Assembly (NCBI GenBank): GCA_013284265.1
Contig: JABTBR010000046.1
Span: forward strand, 1 to 59,848
Direction of reading: 5' to 3'
DNA length: 59,848 bases
Source of the DNA: Oxalobacteraceae bacterium
GTDB taxonomy: Bacteria; Pseudomonadota; Gammaproteobacteria; Burkholderiales; Burkholderiaceae_D
Part shown: in pieces, positions 16,448 through 24,764 of the stretch
How positions within the stretch are numbered: position 1 is the first letter of the stretch
Layout of the letters: every line of letters begins with the position of its first letter
Position numbers and translations under genes: made by a program
Notes under the pieces: model-generated
What the model was told of the DNA's origin: nothing
Databases searched by the model: none
The model's input: the letters and a program-made list of their open reading frames with translations, nothing else

Positions 16448-17998
16448 ATGAGCACCATCCACAACACGCCCCGGCTTGCGCTGCGGGGCATCAGCAAAGC
16501 CTATCCGTCCGTGCTCGCCAATGACAGCATCGACCTGCGCGTCATGCCCGGCGAGATACATGCGGTGCTGGGCGAGAACGGCGCCGGCAAGTCCACGCTG
16601 ATGAAAATCATCTACGGCGTGACGCAGCCGACCTCCGGTGAAATGCACTGGGAAGGCGAAGCTGTGCGCGTGAGCAGCCCCGCGCATGCGCGCGGCCTGG
16701 GCATCGGCATGGTGTTCCAGCATTTCGCGCTGTTTGAAACGCTGACGGTGGTGCAGAACGTGGCGCTGTCGCTGCCGGGAAAACCGGACCTGGCCGACCT
16801 CGCGCGCCGCATCGTCGCCGTGTCCGAGCGCTACGGCCTGCCGGTCGACTCCGGCCGCCTGGCGCACGGACTGTCGGTGGGCGAACGCCAGCGGGTCGAA
16901 ATCATCCGCTGCCTGCTGCAAAACCCCAGGCTGCTGATCATGGACGAACCCACCTCGGTGCTCACGCCGCAGGCGGTGCGCACGCTGTTTACCACGCTGC
17001 GCCAACTGGCCGACGAGGGTTGCAGCATCCTGTATATCAGCCACAAGCTCGATGAAATCAAGGAGCTGTGCCACCGCGCCACGGTGCTCAGGGCGGGCCG
17101 GGTGAGCGGCGGCTGCGTGCCGGCGCAGGAGTCGCTGGCTTCGCTGGCGCGGCTGATGATAGGCAAGGAGCTGCCGCGCACCACGCGCGGCGCGGCCGCC
17201 GACGGCGGGGAAGTGCGCCTGAGCGTGCAGGGCCTGTCGCAGCGCTCCCATGATCCCTTCGGCGTCGACCTGAAGGGCATCAGCCTGGAAGTGAAGGCGG
17301 GCGAGATCGTCGGCATCGCGGGGGTGTCGGGCAATGGCCAGCAGGAGCTGCTGTATGCGCTCTCCGGCGAGGCTCCGCTGGCCGATGCGCCGCCGATCCG
17401 CATCTGCGGCATCGCGGCCGGGCGCATGCCGCCGGGCCAGCGCCGCGCGCTTGGCCTGTGCTTCGTGCCGGAGGAGCGGCTGGGCCGGGGCGCGGTGCCG
17501 CGCATGTCGCTGGCCCGCAACGGCCTGCTGACGGCCTACGGCAGCGGCCTGCTCAAGTATGGGCTGATCCGCTTCGGCGCCATGCGCGCGCTGGCGCAGC
17601 GCTGCATCGAACAGTACGGCGTCAAGTGCGGCGGCCCCGACTCGCAGGCGCGTTCGCTCTCGGGCGGCAATCTGCAGAAGTTCATCGTCGGCCGGGAAAT
17701 CATGCAGTGTCCCCGGCTGCTGATCGTAGCCCAGCCCACCTGGGGCGTGGACGTCGGCGCGGCGGCCTTCATCCGCCAGGCGCTGATCGACCTGCGCAGC
17801 GCCGGGACGGCCATCCTGGTGGTCTCCGAGGAGCTCGACGAGCTGTTTGAAATCACCGACCGCATCGCCGTCATCGCCGGCGGGCAGCTGTCGCCGGCCA
17901 CGCCCACACAGCACACCAGCGTGGAGGAAGTGGGCCTGCGCATGAGCGGCATGCGGCCGGCGGAAACGCTGGGAAAGGAGTGCAGCCATGCTGCTTAA
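16448..17998 (+). CDS. ABC transporter ATPase with two nucleotide-binding domains (BMP/nucleoside type)
   Basis: The 516-residue protein is a tandem ATPase of the sugar/nucleoside importer class. Domain 1 has Walker A GENGAGKSTLMK, signature LSVGERQRVEI and Walker B LLIMDEPTSVL. Domain 2 has a modified P-loop, GVSGNGQQELL, signature LSGGNLQKFIVGRE, and LLIVAQPTWGVDVGAA, which is usual for the second half of this class. I place the start at 16448 (MSTIHNTPRLALRGI), one base after the G3E stop codon. The frame extends upstream to 16397 inside the G3E gene without family similarity. It overlaps the first permease by 11 bp. It energises import of the cluster's substrate. Confidence 0.93.
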   Translation: MSTIHNTPRLALRGISKAYPSVLANDSIDLRVMPGEIHAVLGENGAGKSTLMKIIYGVTQPTSGEMHWEGEAVRVSSPAHARGLGIGMVFQHFALFETLTVVQNVALSLPGKPDLADLARRIVAVSERYGLPVDSGRLAHGLSVGERQRVEIIRCLLQNPRLLIMDEPTSVLTPQAVRTLFTTLRQLADEGCSILYISHKLDEIKELCHRATVLRAGRVSGGCVPAQESLASLARLMIGKELPRTTRGAAADGGEVRLSVQGLSQRSHDPFGVDLKGISLEVKAGEIVGIAGVSGNGQQELLYALSGEAPLADAPPIRICGIAAGRMPPGQRRALGLCFVPEERLGRGAVPRMSLARNGLLTAYGSGLLKYGLIRFGAMRALAQRCIEQYGVKCGGPDSQARSLSGGNLQKFIVGREIMQCPRLLIVAQPTWGVDVGAAAFIRQALIDLRSAGTAILVVSEELDELFEITDRIAVIAGGQLSPATPTQHTSVEEVGLRMSGMRPAETLGKECSHAA

Positions 17999-19076
17999 AC
18001 TGGAAGCCCGCCCCGCCGCGTCGGCGCGCATGCGCTACCTGTCGCCGCTGGCCGCGGTGGCACTGACGCTGCTGGCCAGCCTGTTCCTGTTCGCCGCGCT
18101 GGGCAAGGACCCGTTCACCGGTTTCAGGGTGTTTTTCCTCAACCCGCTGCGCGACACCTACGCCTTGACCGAACTGCTGCTCAAGGCCACGCCGCTGATG
18201 CTGATCGGCGTGGGGCTGGCGGTCGGCTACCGGGCCAATGTGTGGAACATCGGCGCCGAGGGGCAGTTCATCGCCGGGGCCATCGCCGCCACCGGGGTGG
18301 CGCTGCACAGCGAGGGCGGTCCACTGTGCTGGGTGCTGATGCTGCTGGCGGGGGCGCTCGGCGGCGGCCTGTGGGCCGCGGTGCCGGCGCTGCTGCGCAC
18401 GCGCTGGCGCGCCAACGAAATCCTGGTCACGCTGATGATGGTCTATATCGCCCAGTTCCTGGCCTCGTGGCTGGTGCACGGACCCTGGAAGAACCCGGAA
18501 GGCTTCAACTTTCCGCAGACCCGCATGTTCGCCGACTACGCGCTGCTGCCTATCCTGATCGAAGGGACCCGCCTCAATGCCGCCTTCCTGCTGGCGCTGG
18601 CCACGCTGGGCGTCGGCTACGTGTTCCTCGAGCGCAGCTTCTACGGCTACCAGATGCAGGTGGCCGGCGAGGCCGAGGCGGCGGCGCGCTACGCCGGCTA
18701 TTCGGCCAGCCGCGCGATCTGGATCGGCATGCTCGCCGGCGGCGCCATGGCCGGCGTGGCCGGGGTGGCCGAGGTGGCCGGGCCCATGGGCCAGCTCACC
18801 GAGTCGATCTCCAGCGGCTACGGCTTCGCGGCCATCATCGTCGCCTTCGTGGGACGGCTGCACCCGGCGGGCATCTGCCTTGCCAGCTTGCTGATGGCCT
18901 TGCTGTTCCTGGGCGGTGAACAGGCGCAGCAGTTTATCAACCTGCCGGCGTCCATCTCCAAGGTGTTCCAGGGGATGCTGCTGTTCTTCCTGCTCGGAGC
19001 GGACCTGTTCATCGGCTACCGCCTGCGCATCGACCGTACTGCCAGCCTGAGGAAACTGCTATGGAAAACCAGCTGA
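17988..19076 (+). CDS. ABC importer permease 1 (BMP/nucleoside type)
   Basis: This 362-residue inner-membrane protein has about ten hydrophobic segments. It carries the family region YRANVWNIGAEGQFIAGAI near residue 80, where the coupling-helix neighbourhood of nucleoside permeases (NupP/YufP-like) lies, and a later MAGVAGVAEVAGPMGQL. It overlaps the ATPase gene by 11 bp and the second permease by 16 bp, so all three are translationally coupled. The substrate class of characterised relatives is purine and pyrimidine nucleosides; this copy may carry another heterocycle. Confidence 0.92.
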   Translation: MLLKLEARPAASARMRYLSPLAAVALTLLASLFLFAALGKDPFTGFRVFFLNPLRDTYALTELLLKATPLMLIGVGLAVGYRANVWNIGAEGQFIAGAIAATGVALHSEGGPLCWVLMLLAGALGGGLWAAVPALLRTRWRANEILVTLMMVYIAQFLASWLVHGPWKNPEGFNFPQTRMFADYALLPILIEGTRLNAAFLLALATLGVGYVFLERSFYGYQMQVAGEAEAAARYAGYSASRAIWIGMLAGGAMAGVAGVAEVAGPMGQLTESISSGYGFAAIIVAFVGRLHPAGICLASLLMALLFLGGEQAQQFINLPASISKVFQGMLLFFLLGADLFIGYRLRIDRTASLRKLLWKTS

Positions 19077-19993
19077 TCGCATCGGTGCTCGCCGCCACCG
19101 TGGTCTCCGGCACGCCGCTGATCCTGGTCGCCATGGGCGAGCTGGTCACCGAAAAGGCCGGCGTGCTCAACCTGGGCGCCGAAGGGATGATGTCGATAGG
19201 CGCCGTCACGGCCTTCGCCGTCGCCTTTGCCGGCGGCGGCCCCGCCCTGGCGGTGGCGGCGGGCATGGCGGCGGCGTGCGCGATGGCGCTGGCCTTCGGC
19301 TTCCTGACCCTGACGATGATGGCCAACCAGGTCGCTTCCGGCCTGGCGCTGGCGCTGTTCGGGGTCGGCCTGTCGGCCTTCATCGGCAAGCCTTTCGAGT
19401 CCACCCCGCTGCCGATGATCGCGCCGCTGCGCATCCCGCTGCTGGCCGATATTCCGCTCATCGGTCCGGCGCTGTTCAAGCAGCAGTCCATGGTCTACCT
19501 GTCATGGGTGGTGGTGGCCGCCGTGCTGTACTTCCTGTACCGCAGCCGCTGGGGGCTGGTGCTGCGCGCGGTCGGCGAATCGCCTTCGTCGGCGCACGCC
19601 GTCGGCTACCGCGTGATCGCGCTGCGCTATGGCGCGGTGGCGTTCGGCGGCGCCATGGCGGGCATGGGCGGGGCCTTCATGTCGGTGTTCTACACGCCGC
19701 TGTGGGCCGAGGGCATGGTGGCCGGGCGCGGCTGGATCGCGCTGGCGCTGGTGGTGTTCGCCACCTGGCGGCCGATGCGCGTGGTGCTCGGCGCCTACCT
19801 GTTCGGCGGCGTGATGATCTCGCAGCTGTTCGTGCAGGGATCGGGCATGCGGCTGGATTTGCCGTCCCAGCTCATGTCCTCGCTGCCCTATGTGGCCACC
19901 ATCGTCGTACTGGTTCTGATTTCACGCAATGCCCATACCATCAGGCTGCATTCGCCCGCTTCGCTGGGGCAGCCATTCCGGCCGGACGCCTGA
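19061..19993 (+). CDS. ABC importer permease 2 (BMP/nucleoside type)
   Basis: The second permease subunit has 310 residues, mostly hydrophobic, with the characteristic EKAGVLNLGAEGMMSIGAV near residue 27 that corresponds to the NIGAEGQ region of permease 1. Further family marks are RAVGESPSSAHAVGY and the C-terminal RNAHTIRLHSPASLGQPFRP. It overlaps permease 1 by 16 bp and is followed 24 bp later by the solute-binding protein. With 16448-17998 and 17988-19076 it forms a complete heterodimeric importer. Confidence 0.93.
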   Translation: MENQLIASVLAATVVSGTPLILVAMGELVTEKAGVLNLGAEGMMSIGAVTAFAVAFAGGGPALAVAAGMAAACAMALAFGFLTLTMMANQVASGLALALFGVGLSAFIGKPFESTPLPMIAPLRIPLLADIPLIGPALFKQQSMVYLSWVVVAAVLYFLYRSRWGLVLRAVGESPSSAHAVGYRVIALRYGAVAFGGAMAGMGGAFMSVFYTPLWAEGMVAGRGWIALALVVFATWRPMRVVLGAYLFGGVMISQLFVQGSGMRLDLPSQLMSSLPYVATIVVLVLISRNAHTIRLHSPASLGQPFRPDA

Positions 19994-20017
19994 GCTTACA
20001 ATAAAAGGAGACACAGC

Positions 20018-21148
20018 ATGTCATACGATTTATTTACCGCCTTACGCCGCCTGGTGCGCAAGGGCAGTGGTCCGGCCGTGACGGCGGCGGCGGCCCAGGC
20101 GCTGGCGCTTGGCTTGGGCACGCCGGCCCAGGCGGCGCCGGCGGCCGAGCCGCTGAAAGCCTGCTTCCTGTATTCGAACCCCATCGGCGAGAGCGGCTGG
20201 ACCTACCAGCACGAGCTGGCGCGGCGCGCGCTGGCCGCCAGCATGGGGGACAAGATCTCCACCAAGTACGTGGAGAACGTGGCCGAGGGGCCGGACGCCG
20301 AACGGGTGATCCGCAACTTCGTGCAGGAGGGCTGCAAGCTGATTTTCACGCCCTCGTTCGGTTTCATGGAGCCCACCATCAAGGTCGCCCGCCAGGCGCC
20401 CAAGGTGATCTTCATGAACGGCACCGGCTACAAGACCGCGCCCAACGTCGGCGCCTACAACGCGCGCTACTACGAGGGCCGCTACCTGGAAGGCGTGCTG
20501 GCCGGGCATATCAGCAAGAAGGGGCTGGCCGGCTATGTGAGCGCCTTCCCCATCCCGGAAGTGCTGCAGGGCCTGAACGCCTTCGCGCTCGGCATGCGCA
20601 GCGTGAACCCGAACGCCCAGGTCAAGCTGATCTGGGTCAACGCCTGGTACGACCCCGGCAAGGAGCGCGAGGCCGCCAACACGCTGGCCACGCTGGGAGT
20701 CGACGTGCTGACTTACGACACCTCGTCGGTGGCGGTGGTGACGGCGGGCGAGGAAAAGGGCATACCGACCATGGGCTATTACTCGGACATGGCGCGCTTC
20801 GGGCCGAAAACCAGCCAGACCTCGGTGATGCAGACCTGGACCGGCTACTACACCAAGGTGATCGAGGATGTGCTGGCGGGCCGCTGGAAATCCGCCCAGA
20901 CCGTGGGTGGCCTGCGCGAAGGGATGATCAAGATGGCGCCGCTTAACGCCAGCGTGCCGGCCGACGTGCGCGACAAGTTCGCCGCCATCGAGAAGGACAT
21001 CGCCGAAGGGCGGCTGCTGCCATTCGCCGGACCGATCTACGATCAGGCCGGCAAGCAGCGCGTGGCCGCCGGCCAGTCGCTGGGCGCGGCGGAGCTGGAC
21101 CGGATGAATTTCCTTGTCAACGGTATCGACGGCACAGCGCCGAAATAG
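20018..21148 (+). CDS. BMP-family solute-binding protein
   Basis: This 376-residue periplasmic binding protein is of the basic-membrane-protein/PnrA type. The mature part starts LKACFLYSNPIGESGWTY, and the family's aromatic/gly-rich contacts are seen in FVQEGCKLIFTPSFGFM, MNGTGYKTAPNVGAYNARYY and AGEEKGIPTMGYYSD. The N-terminal region (about 40 residues, with Arg/Lys at 9-16 and an Ala-rich core ending in PAQAAP) is an unusually weak signal peptide. Export is expected from the family but is not obvious from sequence. An AGGAG ribosome-binding site lies upstream. It completes the importer and fits capture of the product made by the Tat-exported hydroxylase. Confidence 0.9.
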   Translation: MSYDLFTALRRLVRKGSGPAVTAAAAQALALGLGTPAQAAPAAEPLKACFLYSNPIGESGWTYQHELARRALAASMGDKISTKYVENVAEGPDAERVIRNFVQEGCKLIFTPSFGFMEPTIKVARQAPKVIFMNGTGYKTAPNVGAYNARYYEGRYLEGVLAGHISKKGLAGYVSAFPIPEVLQGLNAFALGMRSVNPNAQVKLIWVNAWYDPGKEREAANTLATLGVDVLTYDTSSVAVVTAGEEKGIPTMGYYSDMARFGPKTSQTSVMQTWTGYYTKVIEDVLAGRWKSAQTVGGLREGMIKMAPLNASVPADVRDKFAAIEKDIAEGRLLPFAGPIYDQAGKQRVAAGQSLGAAELDRMNFLVNGIDGTAPK

Positions 21149-21157
21149 GGACGCCAC

Positions 21158-22576
21158 ATGAGCAACTGCATACTGATCAAGGATGCCCACAGCATCCTCA
21201 CCGGGGCCGGCGGCGACGCCGCGCGCAGCGCCGCGACCGATGTCCGCATCGCCGATGGCGTGATCACGCAAATGGGCAGCGGCCTGCGCGCGCAGCCGGG
21301 CGAACGCGTGCTCAATGCGCGCGACTGCGTGATCTATCCCGGCTGGGTCAATACCCACCACCACCTGTTCCAGTCCTTGCTCAAGGGGGTGCCGGCCGGG
21401 ATCAACCTGACCCTGAGCCCCTGGCTGCAGGCGGTGCCCTTCATCTACCGGCGCGCCTTCAACGAGGACAGGCTGCGGCTGGCCGCGCGCATCGGTATCG
21501 TGGAGCTGATGCTGTCGGGCTGCACCACCATCGCCGACCACCATTACATCTACTATCCGAACATGCCCTACGACGCGTCGGCGGCGCTGTTCGAGGAGGC
21601 CGACAAGCTGGGCGTGCGTTTCATGCTGCAGCGCGGCGGCGGCACCGTCACCCGCAAGCTGGAGGCGGACCGCAGCACCTACGTGGAGCCGGAAACGCTC
21701 GATGGCATGCTGGCCGACGTGGAGCGCATCGCCAGCCGCTACCACCAGCGCGGTCCGCGTCCGCGCACCAGGGTGGCGCTGGCGCCGACCACGGCCACGG
21801 TGTCGGTGGCGCGCAGCGAGCTGCGCGAGGTGGCCCGCGCCGCGCGCCGCATGGACATACCGCTGCATTCGCATATGTCCGAAACGGTGAGTTTCATGGA
21901 GCACTGCCGCGAGCAGTTCGGCTGCCTGCCGATCGAATTCCTGGCCGAGCACGAGTGGCTGGGACCGGACGTGTCGCTGGCCCACCTGACCCATCTGAGC
22001 GACGCGGAACTGCGCCTGCTGGCCAGCTCCGGCACCGGCATGGCGCACTGCCCGCAGAGCAACGCGCGGCTGGCCGACGGCGTGGCGCGCGCGCCCGACC
22101 TGCACCGTCTCGGCGGCGCCGTCTCCATCGGCGTCGACGGCGCCGCCTCGAACGAGGCGGCGGACATGCTGAGCGAGGTGCATTTCTGCTGGCTGATGCA
22201 CCGCGCACATGCGGGAGCGGCCACCCGGCCCAGGCCGGAGGGCGACGGCGAGACGGGGGCGGACAGCGTCTCGGTCGAGCAGGTGGTCCACTGGGCCAGC
22301 GCGGGCGGCGCGCGGGTGCTGGGCTTCGATGGCGTCGGCACGCTGGCGGTGGGGCAGGCCGCCGACCTGGCGGTGTACGACCTCGATACGCCGCGCTATT
22401 TCGGGCTGCACGACATGGCCATCGGCCCGGTGGTGGCGGCGGGCAGGCCGCGCCTGAAATGGCTGCTCGCCGCCGGGCGCGTGCTGGTCGAGGACGATGC
22501 CATCCCCGGCCTGGACATGGCGGCGCTGCGCGCCGAAGCCAGTGCCGATGTGCAGCGCCTGATGCAGGAAGTGTAA
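21158..22576 (+). CDS. 8-oxoguanine-deaminase-like amidohydrolase (COG0402)
   Basis: The 472-residue metal-dependent deaminase belongs to the guanine-deaminase/AtzA superfamily. The metal ligands are all recognisable: THHHLFQ near residue 64, HSHMSET near 237, the middle-barrel His in SLAHLTHLS, and the Asp in IGVDGAASNEAAD near 330. LSGCTTIADHHYIYYP is a signature shared with 8-oxoguanine and isoxanthopterin deaminases. The predicted reaction is hydrolytic removal of an exocyclic amino group from a purine- or pterin-like ring, giving ammonia. It is 9 bp after the solute-binding protein and is the last gene of the first transcription unit. The exact substrate is unknown. Confidence 0.88.
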   Translation: MSNCILIKDAHSILTGAGGDAARSAATDVRIADGVITQMGSGLRAQPGERVLNARDCVIYPGWVNTHHHLFQSLLKGVPAGINLTLSPWLQAVPFIYRRAFNEDRLRLAARIGIVELMLSGCTTIADHHYIYYPNMPYDASAALFEEADKLGVRFMLQRGGGTVTRKLEADRSTYVEPETLDGMLADVERIASRYHQRGPRPRTRVALAPTTATVSVARSELREVARAARRMDIPLHSHMSETVSFMEHCREQFGCLPIEFLAEHEWLGPDVSLAHLTHLSDAELRLLASSGTGMAHCPQSNARLADGVARAPDLHRLGGAVSIGVDGAASNEAADMLSEVHFCWLMHRAHAGAATRPRPEGDGETGADSVSVEQVVHWASAGGARVLGFDGVGTLAVGQAADLAVYDLDTPRYFGLHDMAIGPVVAAGRPRLKWLLAAGRVLVEDDAIPGLDMAALRAEASADVQRLMQEV

Positions 22577-22582
22577 AAGCTG

Positions 22583-22612
22583 TTGACAGTAAAACGGTTT
22601 AAACGGTATAAA
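22583..22612 (+). promoter_or_regulatory. Strong internal sigma-70 promoter with direct repeats
   Basis: A perfect -35 TTGACA (22583-22588) and -10 TATAAA (22607-22612) lie 18 bp apart, 6 bp after the deaminase stop codon. The spacer carries the direct repeat AAACGGT-TT-AAACGGT, which abuts and enters the -10 and is a plausible operator. Transcription should begin near 22619. This separates the two amidohydrolases and UbiD from the upstream operon. Confidence 0.75.
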
Positions 22613-22639
22613 TAGTTTTAGTAGTGGGTATAAGCGTTC

Positions 22640-22800
22640 AACTGAATTTCGCGGCGGTGCCATACCGGTGCGGGACTCAGTGGGAGATTGCTCACTGGCG
22701 GAGTACCCGTCAGTGGCCATTTGTTCCCAGCAAACGCGCCCCTGACAGTCCTCCAGATAAGCGAAGCGCGCCCGACAGGCGCGTCATCCCAACCTGAAGT
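22640..22800 (+). promoter_or_regulatory. Structured 5' leader, candidate cis-regulatory RNA
   Basis: Between the predicted start site and the GAGGAG ribosome-binding site lie about 180 nt with no reading frame but several consistent helices. CGGT (22655-22658) pairs with ACCG (22664-22667). GGGACTC (22672-22678) pairs with GAGTACCC (22701-22708, one bulge) around an inner CAGTG/CACTG hairpin. GTCAG (22709-22713) pairs with CTGAC (22742-22746), and CGCGCC (22767-22772) with GGCGCG (22778-22783). The last hairpin has no T run, so control would more likely act at translation. I could not match it to a riboswitch class that I know. Confidence 0.45.
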
Positions 22801-22816
22801 ATTGTGAGGAGATCCC

Positions 22817-23749
22817 ATGATCATCGACACCAGCTGTTATCCGACCAACCTGGTCGATCTGGCCTGGCGCCACGATGGCGACCCATTCACCGGCGAACGC
22901 CTGATCCAGATGATGGACGGCCCCTATCTGGTGAACGGCAAGCCACGCCGCGTCGACAAGGCCTTCATTCAGCCGCCCCAGGGCAACACCATCTACACCT
23001 GGACCGACGGCGAAAAAACCGGCCGCGAATCCATCGACGACTACATGGCGTACACGCTGCAGATGGTGCGGAAGTATCCCGACCGCCTGATCGGCTGCTT
23101 CGTCTACAACCCGCGCTGCGGGGTGCAGAACGGCGTGGAAGCCATCGAACGCTATGTGACGGAACATGGCTTCAAGATGGTGCAGTTCCAGGCCAATATG
23201 CACGCCTACCGGCCCGACCGCGCGCTCGACTGGCTGCGTCCCGCGCTGGCCAAGTGCGCCGAGCTGGGCGTGCTGGTCAAGCTGCACACCGGCGACGGCC
23301 CCTACAGCATCCCGACCGAATGGGTGCCGATGATCAAGGAGTTCCCGACCGTGAACTTCATCCTGGCCCACTTCGGCGTGCAGACCGGCGGCGTGTACTG
23401 CTTCGAGCCCTTCCAGCTGGCGATGGACTTGCCCAATGTGTACTGCGAATCGGGCTGGTGCCTGCAATCGCGCATCGTCGAGTTTGCCAAGGTCCTGCCC
23501 AAGCACAAGATCCTGTACGGCACCGACACGCCGCCCAATGAACCGGGCATGTGGCTGCGCCTGCTGGAAGTGCTGTGCTTCGAGCCGCCGCAAGGCCTCA
23601 ACCTGGACGAGGACACGCTGGAAGACTACCTGGGCAACAACGTCGCCCGCATGGTCGGTCTGGAAACGAGCCCGCCGCCGCGCAGCGTGGCCGAGGCCGA
23701 GGCGCGCCTTGGCATCAACCATATCGCAACCCGCATCAATGACCGCTAA
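22817..23749 (+). CDS. ACMSD-like amidohydrolase paralogue lacking the HxH metal motif
   Basis: The 310-residue TIM-barrel protein belongs to the amidohydrolase-2 (ACMSD, resorcylate decarboxylase) group and is plainly paralogous to the next gene along its whole length. The first-strand motif that should read DTHLHPTN reads DTSCYPTN here (residues 4-11), so both N-terminal metal ligands, His6 and His8, are Ser and Tyr. The other family positions persist: KLHTGDGPY, ILAHFGVQTGG and YGTDTPPNEPG. It may be a non-catalytic partner, a metal-free enzyme or one with an altered site. A GAGGAG ribosome-binding site precedes the ATG. It is the first gene after the structured leader and is 27 bp ahead of its paralogue. 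Confidence 0.85.
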   Translation: MIIDTSCYPTNLVDLAWRHDGDPFTGERLIQMMDGPYLVNGKPRRVDKAFIQPPQGNTIYTWTDGEKTGRESIDDYMAYTLQMVRKYPDRLIGCFVYNPRCGVQNGVEAIERYVTEHGFKMVQFQANMHAYRPDRALDWLRPALAKCAELGVLVKLHTGDGPYSIPTEWVPMIKEFPTVNFILAHFGVQTGGVYCFEPFQLAMDLPNVYCESGWCLQSRIVEFAKVLPKHKILYGTDTPPNEPGMWLRLLEVLCFEPPQGLNLDEDTLEDYLGNNVARMVGLETSPPPRSVAEAEARLGINHIATRINDR

Positions 23750-23776
23750 GCGGCCGACCACATCCTGGAGTCTCAT

Positions 23777-24691
23777 ATGATTATCGACACCCATCTGCAC
23801 CCAACCAACCTGGTAGACGAAGCGTGGCGCCACACCGGCGAGCCTTTCAACGGCGAGCGCATGCTGAAGATGATGGACGGCCCCTACATGATCAACGGCA
23901 AACCGCGCCGCATCGACATGGGTTTCATCCAGCCGCCGCCGGGCAACACCGGCTACCGCGACGGCAACCGCCGTGGCCGCGAGGGCATCCGCGACTACAT
24001 GGCCTATATTTCTCAGCTGTGCCAGAAGTATCCGGACCGCTTCATCGGCAACTTCACCTTCAATCCGCGCTGGGGCCCGGAAGAGGGCGCGCTGGAGCTG
24101 GAGTTCCACATCAAGGAATACGGCTTCAAGATGCTCAAGCTGCATGCCAATATGCACGGCTACCGGCCGGACCGCGCGCTGGACTGGCTGCGCCCGGCGA
24201 TGAAGATGTGCGCCAAGTACAACATCGTGGTGCTGATCCATACCGGCGACGGCCCGTACACGATACCGACGATGTTCTACCCCATCATCCGCGAGTTCCC
24301 GATGGTCAATTTCATCATCGGCCACTTCGGCATCCAGACCGGCGGCAACTATTCCTTCGAGGCCTTCTGGATGGCGATGGACACGCCGAACGTGGTGTGC
24401 GAATCGGGCTGGTGCTTCCAGTCGCGCATCGTGGAATTTGCCAAGCAGCTGCCGCGCAACAAGATCGTCTTCGGCACGGACACGCCGCCGAACGAGCCGG
24501 GCATGTGGTTGCGCGAGCTCGAAGTGCTGTGCTCCCAGCCGCCGCACGGCATGGGGCTGGACGAGGACGGGCTGGAAGACTACATGGGCAACAACATCGC
24601 CCGTCTTTGCGGCATCAAGACCACGCCGCCGCCGCGCACGGTGGAAGAGGCGCAGCTGCGCCTGACCGACACCTATGCCGGTGTGAAGTAA
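23777..24691 (+). CDS. ACMSD-like amidohydrolase (metal site intact)
   Basis: The 304-residue TIM-barrel hydrolase/decarboxylase of the amidohydrolase-2 group keeps the complete metal pattern: DTHLHPTN at residues 4-11, LIHTGDGPY near 155, IIGHFGIQTGG near 180, and the C-terminal Asp in FGTDTPPNEPG near 235. Relatives perform non-oxidative decarboxylation of aromatic acids (ACMSD, gamma-resorcylate and 5-carboxyvanillate decarboxylase) or hydrolysis of ring products. It is about two-thirds identical by eye to the preceding gene, so the pair arose by tandem duplication. With the UbiD gene downstream it forms the second transcription unit. Substrate unknown. Confidence 0.87.
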   Translation: MIIDTHLHPTNLVDEAWRHTGEPFNGERMLKMMDGPYMINGKPRRIDMGFIQPPPGNTGYRDGNRRGREGIRDYMAYISQLCQKYPDRFIGNFTFNPRWGPEEGALELEFHIKEYGFKMLKLHANMHGYRPDRALDWLRPAMKMCAKYNIVVLIHTGDGPYTIPTMFYPIIREFPMVNFIIGHFGIQTGGNYSFEAFWMAMDTPNVVCESGWCFQSRIVEFAKQLPRNKIVFGTDTPPNEPGMWLRELEVLCSQPPHGMGLDEDGLEDYMGNNIARLCGIKTTPPPRTVEEAQLRLTDTYAGVK

Positions 24692-24764
24692 GCGGCTGAG
24701 CAAGCAGTAGTCCGCGGTGCGCGGTATCTCGCGCGCCGCGGCAACGACAGAAAGAAGGCAAGAC

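Noticed and set aside
22640..22800. Assignment of the leader to a known riboswitch (THF, B12, TPP and others)
   Set aside because: Individual fragments look suggestive (for example GGTGCC-like pieces), but no class core was complete.
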